A stretch of 5,403 nt of DNA from Spirochaeta sp. (GTDB taxonomy: Bacteria > Spirochaetota > Spirochaetia > DSM-27196 > Alkalispirochaetaceae), in contig JAQIBO010000042.1 in NCBI GenBank assembly GCA_027859055.1, positions 1 through 5,403 of the forward strand. The letters are read 5' to 3'. Positions within the stretch are counted from its first letter, which is position 1; each line of letters begins with the position of its first letter. Positions 1-4,498 of this stretch are shown piece after piece. Made by a program: the position numbers and the translations under genes. Under the pieces are notes generated by a model. That model worked only from the letters and a program-made list of their open reading frames with translations. It did no database searches and was not told where the DNA came from.

Positions 1-7
1 GGGTTGT

Positions 8-120
8 TCACCCTTTGATTCCCTCCGCCGTGACAATCCGGTTTTTACCGGCGAACTTCGCCTCGTAGAGGGCGACGTCGGCGCGGCGGATGAGATGAAC
101 TGCGTCGGTCATGCCGGACC
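8..120 (-). pseudogene. C-terminal fragment of a GGDEF (diguanylate cyclase) domain
   Basis: The last ~35 codons of this minus-strand frame match the end of a GGDEF domain. The stretch RRADVALYEAKFAGKNRIV has the conserved pattern in which an Ala-Asp pair is followed by ALY-x-AK and GKNR, and it is followed within ten residues by a TGA stop. GGDEF domains are about 160-170 residues and make cyclic di-GMP from two GTP. The active-site loop (GGDEF/GGEEF), metal-binding residues and all N-terminal parts are missing, so no activity is expected. Upstream the reading frame stays open to an ATG at 401-403, but there it overlaps a MATE-like stretch in another frame. The fragment is therefore a truncated gene end fused to unrelated sequence, with the junction near 112-180. 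The family is clear; the exact left limit of homology is not. Confidence 0.75.
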
Positions 121-183
121 GTTCGCTGACGGATCGGGATCGGAAGCTGGCACAACAGGCAGGACTTGAGATCGCTCCGTGAC

Positions 184-403
184 GATCATCACGGCGAGCA
201 TGATCGGGTACTGCACGACGGTCAGCGCCGCGACCCCGAGGGTGCCGATGTAGATCAGGATCACCCGGTTGAAGAAAAACGTGGTGATTCCGGCCGAGAC
301 GCTGTTGAAGAGCTCGGAGGATCCGTTGTTCAGGAGCGCGCACGAGGCTATCACCCCGCTCGCGCGCGTCGATGCCCTCCCGGGGTGTGTTGTTCGTCGT
401 CAT
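184..403 (-). pseudogene. Internal fragment of a MATE-family efflux transporter
   Basis: In the frame running from GTG at 352-354 to about 184, the protein reads as a glycine-serine stretch (NNGSSELFNSVSAGI) followed by TTFFFNRVILIYIGTLGVAAL and a hydrophobic segment ending in VIVTE. This resembles the second-half helix of MATE multidrug/Na+ antiporters, where a SAG-x-x-T-F-x-FN-x-x-I motif precedes a short loop with G-x-x-GVAA. A complete MATE protein has about 450 residues and 12 helices; only about two helices are left. An ATG at 401-403 overlaps an upstream stop in TAAATG but lies in a different frame, so a frameshift or deletion separates it from the MATE block. The sequence then passes into the GGDEF fragment. 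Family assignment rests on motif memory alone. Confidence 0.5.
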
Positions 404-499
404 TTAGCGCTCCTCGGGGGATTCGTCCTGCCCGAGTATTCGGTTGACGACGCCGAGCATCGCCCGCGATGCCTCGACGAGATCGCTTCGGTCGGACGG

Positions 500-646
500 A
501 TCGATCTGTGGGTCGGGTTTCTCCTGGCGGTGCTCCTGTACCTCCTCCAGATCCCGCTGAGCGGTTGGTGGTTTCGGCGCTTCCGGTTTGGCCCCCTCGA
601 ATGGCTCTGGCGGGTCCTTACGTGTGGGCGCCTTCCCCGCTCCTGA
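500..646 (+). pseudogene. C-terminal fragment of a DUF418 membrane protein
   Basis: The plus-strand frame ending with TGA at 644-646 encodes a final transmembrane segment (WVGFLLAVLLYLLQIPL) followed by RFRFGPLEWLWRVLTCG and a five-residue tail. GPLEWLWR followed by LT-x-G is the signature end of DUF418 proteins, polytopic inner-membrane proteins of unknown function that are usually about 350-400 residues. The stop lies where the family normally ends, so this is a genuine gene end. Upstream of about position 500 the frame no longer resembles the family and runs antisense to the MATE fragment, so the first ~85% of the gene is absent. It lies on the opposite strand to the MATE/GGDEF remnants. 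Confidence 0.7.
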
Positions 647-737
647 CACGCCACCAGCTGCATGACGCGTTACCGACGGCGACCGCCACAAATCGGGGGG
701 ATCACAGTGCAATGCTTCCAAAAAGGAAGGGAGAAGT
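647..737. other. Short gap between the DUF418 end and the membrane-protein start
   Basis: These 91 bases hold no recognisable gene or hairpin terminator. The right end contains a purine-rich ribosome binding site (GGAAGGGAG, 725-733) placed correctly for the ATG at 738. No convincing -35/-10 pair was seen. Confidence 0.5.
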
Positions 738-989
738 ATGCTGGCATATCTGAAGTTCAGCCTTTTGTTTTTTGCGATTCATCTTGTTTGTTACGTCATC
801 GCCGGTATTGTTGATTTGCAGCCGGCAAAAAGCGTCTACGAGGGAAAGGATAGGCTTTACAAAGCGTTTTTCAGAGACATGGAGGACACGTTGGCTTCAA
901 CAGGGACGCCATTCACATCTGACACGATCAAATTCCGCCGAAGCTATCCACCCCTTCACCGTGCCGGTTCCCCATGGTATCCTCATTGT
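738..989 (+). pseudogene. N-terminal fragment of an unrecognised membrane protein, fused in frame to mntA
   Basis: A good ribosome binding site (GGAAGGGAG, 4 nt before ATG 738) starts a frame whose first ~50 residues look like a real protein: one transmembrane helix at about residues 5-27 (LKFSLLFFAIHLVCYVIAGI) and then a charged stretch with VYEGKDRLYKAFFRDMED. It resembles the start of small multi-helix inner-membrane proteins, but I cannot name the family. After about residue 52 (near position 893) the sequence becomes low quality (TLASTGTPFTSDTIKFRRS) with no further helix, so the rest of the gene seems to be lost. The frame has no stop and continues into the nucleotidyltransferase that starts at GTG 990. 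A 183-residue membrane-anchored fusion could therefore be made. Whether it is translated as one protein is unknown. Confidence 0.55.
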
Positions 990-1289
990 GTGAACCGAGA
1001 TCAGGCGTTACAGATATTGAAGGACATCTTTCCACAACTCAGGACGTACGGAGTACGGGATGTCGCGCTGTTCGGATCGGTCGCGCGAAACGACGCCGGC
1101 GATTCCAGCGATGTCGACATATTGATCGATTTCGAAACGGAAGCGGAGTCGTTCGATAACCTGATGAACGTCGCCGACCTTCTCGATATGCGATTCGATG
1201 CACCGGTAGATCTCGTGACCGCCAACGGACTCAGTCCATACCTTGTCGCGTCAGTGCACGAGGAAGCTGTCCATGCCGAAATCGCATGA
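990..1289 (+). CDS. mntA: MntA-type nucleotidyltransferase antitoxin (minimal nucleotidyltransferase)
   Basis: This 99-residue protein is a minimal nucleotidyltransferase of the Pol beta superfamily. The catalytic motif GSX10DXD is complete: Gly29-Ser30 followed by Asp41-x-Asp43 in SSDVDILIDF. A third acidic residue, Asp74, lies in PVDLVT. The length is normal for the family. In characterised HepT/MntA modules, MntA silences the HepT RNase toxin by adding AMP to a tyrosine of its RX4HXY motif. GTG at 990 is chosen because VNRDQALQILK is where the family normally begins, although no clear ribosome binding site precedes it. The frame is also open upstream to ATG 738, which would add a membrane anchor. 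The hepT start at 1273 overlaps its 3' end by 17 nt, as is usual for this operon, but hepT is internally deleted, so this antitoxin seems to lack its local partner. Confidence 0.85.
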   Translation: MNRDQALQILKDIFPQLRTYGVRDVALFGSVARNDAGDSSDVDILIDFETEAESFDNLMNVADLLDMRFDAPVDLVTANGLSPYLVASVHEEAVHAEIA

Positions 1290-1445
1290 AGTATACCTTC
1301 ACCACATCATCGGCTTGTCCACGATTATATGGGCATCAACTGCAACATCGTGGTGAACGTCCTGCAAAATGAAGTACCCCAGCTCGCCGAGCAGCTCCAA
1401 GGTTTACTCTTGGACGATATTCCTAAGGACAGCGCGAAGGAATAA
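1273..1445 (+). pseudogene. hepT: HepT (DUF86) toxin gene with an internal deletion
   Basis: The two ends of a HepT toxin gene are joined with the middle missing. The N-terminus starts at ATG 1273 inside mntA and reads MPKSHEVYLHHII, a normal HepT start. About 40 nt further, in another frame, the C-terminus runs from codon 1311 (RLVHDYMGI) through NVLQNEVPQLAEQLQ to TAA at 1443-1445. HepT is an RNase-type HEPN toxin of about 110-140 residues; some 60 or more residues are gone. The His and Tyr of the RX4HXY active site remain (HDY), but the first Arg is replaced by His and the join is out of frame. Reading from 1273 meets TGA after 27 codons. Active toxin therefore cannot be made from this copy. 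The conserved end blocks suggest a fairly recent deletion. Confidence 0.8.
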
Positions 1446-1638
1446 GTTCGCGTTACAGCCGAGCCTATGGTCCCGGTTGACCTATCAGCGGAAAAACCTC
1501 GTAAGGGAATCAAGGCGCAACGTTTCAGTATCTGTCTTCACACCGCAAATCGCGACGAAGCGCGGCGGGAAGCATACTTGTGGCAGGATCAGGATTCCAC
1601 CAATCCGGAGACGGAGGATGAGTTGGTTTTCCGCAGTT
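1446..1638. other. Unassigned stretch with an open plus-strand frame
   Basis: No known gene was recognised between hepT and the rnfC remnant. The plus-strand frame that follows the hepT stop stays open for 67 codons to a TGA at 1647-1649, with an ATG at 1467. It reads DLSAEKPRKGIKAQRFSICL and ends in DELVFRSFTP. The composition is plausibly protein-like but there is no ribosome binding site before 1467 and no motif I recognise. It overlaps the last bases of the rnfC remnant on the other strand. It may be the C-terminal piece of another lost gene, or chance. No terminator hairpin was seen for either strand. Confidence 0.3.
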
Positions 1639-1911
1639 TTACACCATGAGTGATTCGGTTTTCTCGACCATAACACGATGATCGCATGTCAGGTATGGCT
1701 CGCATTCGGCGCCGTTTACGGCGAGTGCCTCAAACGTTTTATCCTGTGTCGGGGAAAATTTGACGTCGATCGGAAATGTAGCCCCGCCCAGCAGATCGCC
1801 TACGGCGACACGGTCTCCCTTATGGGCACCCGATGTTGCCGGAATACCGAGGTGCTGAGTCAGCGGCACGAATAACGTTTCCGGAACGCGAACGCCCTTG
1901 TTGAATGTCAA
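1639..1911 (-). pseudogene. rnfC: rnfC remnant: internally deleted and 3'-truncated electron transport complex subunit C
   Basis: RnfC is the peripheral flavin/Fe-S subunit through which the Rnf complex exchanges electrons with NADH. This 90-codon frame keeps only the beginning and one internal block of the normal protein of over 400 residues. Residues 1-10 (LTFNKGVRVP, TTG start at 1911) match the RnfC start. LFVPLTQHLGIPA (13-25) and KGDRVAVGDLL (31-41) match the N-terminal hammerhead-like part. LGGATFPIDVKFSP (41-54) and NGAECEPYLTCDHR (66-79) match the Rossmann-like NADH-binding part, which normally lies about 100 residues further on. About 20 residues are also missing between PE and LFVP. 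The frame stops soon after the CEPYLT block, so the SLBB region and both 4Fe-4S ferredoxin motifs are absent. It follows the CueP-like gene by 18 nt and was probably the first gene of an rnf operon. Confidence 0.8.
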
Positions 1912-1929
1912 ATGTGCCGTGTGTTGGCC

Positions 1930-2553
1930 TTACAAAAGCTTCATGTCGGTGATACAGGTTGGATCGTCAGTGGATGTGCTGATGAGTCGCTCCGCCCGGC
2001 CCAGATTGCTGTCCACCGATACCATAAATTCACGATTTCTCGGTAGGGGGATTTCGAAAAAGCCGTTATTGCCCGTTGTGACGGTTCCGGTGAAAACCAG
2101 CTCACCGTCAAGATCGATGACCGTCACCTCAAACGGACGATCCGTAATCTCGCCCTGACATCCGGAGATGCTGTGAATGGCACAAGGATGAGTTTGCGTT
2201 CGATATGGCGCAATGGAAACGATCATCTCGGAAGCACCAACCGGAACACCGACTCTCCGACCGTCAGGGAAGCTAAACTCGACACGTTCCGCCGTCAACG
2301 TGGTGTTTACGGTCGGATCATCCGTTCTCAGACGATTCGCCAGGGCGAGAGCTTCTTCAGCCGTGGCCGAACGGAGTGTGTCCTGTATTGCCGTCCACCG
2401 CTTCTGTTCTTCCAGTTCAAACGAGGAGTCGACGCTTATTGCTTTTCCGGTCTGACCGTCGGAGATGCGGCCCCAAACGAATACCCCCAAAAACACAACT
2501 GCCACCGGCAGCACTACAAACAAGACGGCCTTTCGTCTATTGTGACTTTTCAT
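1930..2553 (-). CDS. cueP: CueP-family metal-binding protein, membrane-anchored
   Basis: This 207-residue protein has one N-terminal hydrophobic segment (about residues 8-28) after a basic start, so it is expected to be anchored in the membrane with its body outside the cytoplasm. The C-terminal half matches CueP, the periplasmic copper-binding protein of Salmonella: APYRTQTHPC with HSISGCQGE (121-135), NNGFFEIPLPR (162-172) and DDPTCITDMKL (197-206). Its cysteines are Cys124, Cys132 and Cys200. The spacings of 8 and 68 equal those of the three copper-related cysteines of CueP as I recall them (96, 104, 172). His122 and His127 flank the first one. An AGGAG sequence lies 12 nt before the ATG, a rather long spacing; an in-frame TGA just upstream excludes an earlier start. 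It is 18 nt from the NusG domain II gene. Copper delivery or detoxification is the likely role by family; the association with rnf hints at a redox use. Confidence 0.85.
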   Translation of the reverse strand: MKSHNRRKAVLFVVLPVAVVFLGVFVWGRISDGQTGKAISVDSSFELEEQKRWTAIQDTLRSATAEEALALANRLRTDDPTVNTTLTAERVEFSFPDGRRVGVPVGASEMIVSIAPYRTQTHPCAIHSISGCQGEITDRPFEVTVIDLDGELVFTGTVTTGNNGFFEIPLPRNREFMVSVDSNLGRAERLISTSTDDPTCITDMKLL

Positions 2554-2571
2554 CAGTGTTCAACGCTCCTT

Positions 2572-2964
2572 TTAAAACGCGTACGCATCAACGTCGGGAT
2601 CGGGTTCGACACCTACCACGTCGATAAACACGCCGTGGGGAAGGCAGGCTATCCATTGACTGGGACGGGAAATCGCACCCATGGAAATACAGATCTGTTG
2701 TGGACAGCTTGAAGCGGTCACTCTAACAGTTTCGCCGGTAATAGTGATTTCGCACGTTCCTGCTTCTTCAAGAGGACTAATGACCCGCTCGCGGTCTAAC
2801 GGATATAGCCATGTGGTATCATCACTCCGTATCCGCGCGGTACCGCCGGATGCGGCACCTCCATACGCGAAGAAGCTAACCCCACCAATAATCACCACCA
2901 CGATCAGTACCACAAGGTAGTCCATCGGCCGTAGTAACTTTATGAATATCCGTGCCGGCGACAT
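2572..2964 (-). CDS. Membrane-anchored NusG domain II-containing protein
   Basis: The start chosen, ATG 2962-2964, gives 130 residues. The protein begins with a basic stretch and RPMDYLVVLIVVVIIGGVSF, one transmembrane helix preceded by the RP-x-D motif common in this family. The outer part carries WLYPLDRERV, a CPQQIC motif (Cys87 and Cys92 from this start) and IACLPHGVFIDVVG with a third cysteine (Cys107). This matches small extracytoplasmic NusG domain II proteins of anaerobes, in which CP-x(3)-C and a CLP-x-x-V motif are typical and the function is not established. Such genes are often near rnf or apbE genes. No ribosome binding site precedes 2964. An in-frame ATG at 3037-3039 overlaps the stop of the upstream gene (TAATG) and would suit translational coupling, but its extra 25 residues do not look like the family, so that start is less likely. 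Confidence 0.85.
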   Translation of the reverse strand: MSPARIFIKLLRPMDYLVVLIVVVIIGGVSFFAYGGAASGGTARIRSDDTTWLYPLDRERVISPLEEAGTCEITITGETVRVTASSCPQQICISMGAISRPSQWIACLPHGVFIDVVGVEPDPDVDAYAF

Positions 2965-3038
2965 GCCGTGTATATTGTGCTGACCGGGAAAAATCGTCAA
3001 GCAGCTGTCGATACTCGTCCCGGGGAGAGAGAAATGCA

Positions 3039-3389
3039 TTATTGGGGGCGATTTCCCCGGTTGAGGTCACAGCAGTCGAGGGGCCCCGATCCAAGTGACC
3101 GCTGGTTATCCGCAGCAATGCGATCAATAAAACGCCTGAACAATCCTTGACGCTTCTTTTGCTCCCCATCACCGTTCCGACGTACGACAAGCCCTGCATG
3201 TTCCATACGGTTCAAAACGCCTTCCCGACTCACCACGTACGGCTGATACTCCACGTCGATTCGGTTGTCATTAACCGTCATCTCTTCGATACCCGATCCG
3301 TCGCGGAGTTTCGCTATCGTTGCCTGATCGGGAGTATCGGTCGATCCCAGTTCCACCGCCATCATCTCCGTAATTGTTGTCCCGGCCAT
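3039..3389 (-). CDS. LDCC-motif putative metal-binding protein
   Basis: This 116-residue cytoplasmic protein ends with RFIDRIAADNQRSLGSGPLDC followed by CDLNR. An LDCC motif (104-107) after a short amphipathic helix with an FGS/LGS-type turn marks a small group of putative metal-binding proteins of anaerobes whose function is unknown. Residues ~12-67 (from AVEL to HAGLVV) have the strand-helix-strand pattern of a heavy-metal-associated or ferredoxin-like fold: GIEEMTVNDNRIDVEYQP and then VLNRMEHAGL. It lacks the CXXC of true HMA domains, so the paired cysteines of the tail are the only obvious metal ligands. The start is secure: GGAGGAGGG (3393-3401) lies just before ATG 3389. It is the first gene of the minus-strand set that continues with the NusG domain II and CueP-like genes. 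Its stop overlaps the alternative start of the next gene. Confidence 0.75.
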   Translation of the reverse strand: MAGTTITEMMAVELGSTDTPDQATIAKLRDGSGIEEMTVNDNRIDVEYQPYVVSREGVLNRMEHAGLVVRRNGDGEQKKRQGLFRRFIDRIAADNQRSLGSGPLDCCDLNRGNRPQ

Positions 3390-3458
3390 ATTCCCTCCTC
3401 CGTGTTACTTCCTGACTAGAAAATACCTTATGGATATGACGGAGAAGTGACCTGTATA
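3390..3458 (-). promoter_or_regulatory. Leader region of the LDCC operon
   Basis: This stretch must hold at least the ribosome binding site (3393-3401) and leader of the LDCC gene. A TAATAT hexamer (minus strand, 3456-3461) overlaps the stop of the histidine-kinase remnant and could serve as a -10, but no good -35 was found at the right distance. The octamer TTCTAGTC lies at 3414-3421, 24 nt before the start codon; the same octamer lies 23 nt before the lipoprotein start. Confidence 0.3.
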
Positions 3459-3650
3459 TTACGAATCGGTTACGGTGGGCAGGACAAAGAAAAACCGGCT
3501 GCCTTTACCGGGACCGGCGCTACCTGGTGAGCCATCATGCCGACCAGGAGAGAATGAATGATCGAGTTCTGGAGTCATACCTGGGCCCCCATATCCCGCC
3601 CCGTGGTCGGCGGGGTCCTGATGAGGATGGCGTTGCCGGGGGCAACGCGA
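3459..3650 (-). pseudogene. Deletion-worn remnant of a sensor histidine kinase ATPase domain
   Basis: Short blocks resembling a histidine-kinase catalytic domain appear in order on the minus strand. In one frame, APGNAILIRTPPTTG (about 3598-3642) resembles the N-box (N-A-I-K-x-T-PP-x-G). Two frames on, GGPGMTPELDHSFSP (about 3546-3590) resembles the G1 box and F-box (D-x-GPGM-x-PE and F-x-P). The end, AGPGKGSRFFFVLPTV (about 3468-3515), is a typical last strand (PGKGS-x-F-F-LP), followed by TAA at 3459. A normal ATPase domain has about 110 residues between N-box and end; here it spans about 60, with frame changes. The dimerisation domain and sensor are absent. The final block is the most convincing part; the N-box match is weaker. 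Confidence 0.55.
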
Positions 3651-3695
3651 CGAGGTGATGAATCACAATATAACGCCGCCAAAAGGACGCACCGG

Positions 3696-4235
3696 TCAGC
3701 CGTCGACTTCGACGGTCCCCGTAATCTCGGAATCCTCGTCAATTTCAAAGCTCTCCTCAAGCGCGGCGGATGCAAACGTCACGTCTCCGTCGACCGTTGC
3801 ATTCCGCAAGTGAAATCCTTCAGCCTCCACGAAGACGTCGCCTCGGAACGTGCCGCTCTCGATGCGGGTGTTAGGACTTTGAACGATCAGCCGCGGCGCA
3901 CTCACCGTGTAGCTATCGGTGATATTTCGCTCGGAATCCTGAGCATACAGGGCGATTTTTCGGTAGAGCTCGTCGTTCCGGGTAAACTCTCCAGCAACCA
4001 GGATTTCTTCATCGATCGTCAGATCTTCGGTGGTAGCGATAATCCACGTACCATCAGCACCTGCGGCATCAATAAAGCCTTCAGCCGTATTGACGATGGA
4101 GGCGGTGGTCACGGTATCGGTACTGTCCGCCTCAGCGGAAGACGCTCTCTCTTCGCTGCTCTCCTGATCACCACCGCAGCCGATCAGCGCTACGGCGATT
4201 CCAACCACTACCATCATTATTACTATACGCTTCAT
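3696..4235 (-). CDS. Predicted lipoprotein with beta-helix-like C-terminal half
   Basis: The 179-residue product starts with a lipoprotein signal peptide: MKR, a hydrophobic core, and the lipobox LIGC with the lipidated Cys20. Gly-Gly-Asp follows. Residues ~23-48 are a Ser/Glu/Asp/Thr-rich flexible linker. A folded part follows, with TWIIATTEDLTIDEEILVAG (63-82) and NDELYRKIALYAQDSERNI (87-105). From residue ~110 the sequence is a series of short strands with turns at N, G and D, such as RLIVQSPNTRIESGTFRGDV and EGFHLRNATVDGDVTF, suggesting a small right-handed beta-helix of the polymer-forming or pectate-lyase-like type. I do not recognise a named family and propose no function. AGGAG (4243-4247) lies 7 nt before the ATG. 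It appears monocistronic: the histidine-kinase remnant lies downstream and a 263-nt gap separates it from cheW. Confidence 0.8.
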   Translation of the reverse strand: MKRIVIMMVVVGIAVALIGCGGDQESSEERASSAEADSTDTVTTASIVNTAEGFIDAAGADGTWIIATTEDLTIDEEILVAGEFTRNDELYRKIALYAQDSERNITDSYTVSAPRLIVQSPNTRIESGTFRGDVFVEAEGFHLRNATVDGDVTFASAALEESFEIDEDSEITGTVEVDG

Positions 4236-4498
4236 ATTGAAACTCCTATTTCAGTTGAGACTAGAACTCAAAGGTGCATATACAATCCCCGAGAGTCAAA
4301 CATGCGATCACATGGCCTCTGCAAATTCCGGCCGCAGGGATTCTGCGCAGCATGAGGTTGAGTCATCTCATCTCGGGTTTGGCGGCCAGCTGCAGAGTAA
4401 CACCCGCAGCGGTGTACCCCGCAGGTCCGTTGACGGCCTGAGCTGCACAGCTTCCGTTCCGTCCGGACCCACGAGGTGATCACCACAGGAGCGCTATC
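4236..4498 (-). promoter_or_regulatory. Gap between cheW and the lipoprotein gene, containing its leader
   Basis: The 5' leader of the lipoprotein gene lies at the left end: AGGAG at 4243-4247 and a TTGAG-N7-CTCAA inverted repeat at 4255-4271 whose spacer carries TTCTAGTC's core. The repeat could be an operator or a small leader hairpin. TTGACT (minus, 4294-4299) and TATATG (minus, 4277-4282) are only 11 nt apart, too close for a standard promoter. Near the cheW stop there is a perfect palindrome GGTGATCACC (4475-4484), with no T-run after it. A minus-strand frame at 4363-4479 ends AVNGPAGYTAAGVTLQLAAK plus five residues; it may be the tail of a lost gene, but it is not recognised. Confidence 0.35.

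Noticed and set aside
404..721. Minus-strand open frame of 105 codons rich in Pro, Lys and Glu
   Set aside because: For 500-646 it is antisense to the DUF418 end, which has a clear signature. Only its last ~25 codons could belong to a real gene end, and these were not recognised.
1..1911. Integron cassette array explaining the mixed gene pieces
   Set aside because: No attC-like pair of RYYYAAC/GTTRRRY core sites was found between the pieces, and cassettes normally carry whole genes.
2173..2712. Plus-strand open frame of 179 codons
   Set aside because: It runs antisense across the CueP-like and NusG domain II genes, both recognised by motifs, and has no motif of its own.
3044..3058. GGGG/CCCC hairpin just before the possible ATG 3039, as an attenuator
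   Set aside because: It is a short stem inside the last codons of the LDCC gene with no T-run, and operon continuity argues against termination.
3489..3511. Minus-strand hairpin CCGG-N9-CCGG followed by TTTTT, as a terminator
   Set aside because: The stem is only 4-5 bp, and the T-run is explained by Phe codons in the terminal block of the histidine-kinase remnant.
3558..4355. Plus-strand open frame of 265 codons with a possible AGGAG before ATG 3558
   Set aside because: It is antisense to the lipoprotein gene, which has a signal peptide, lipobox and ribosome binding site. The translation has no family features.
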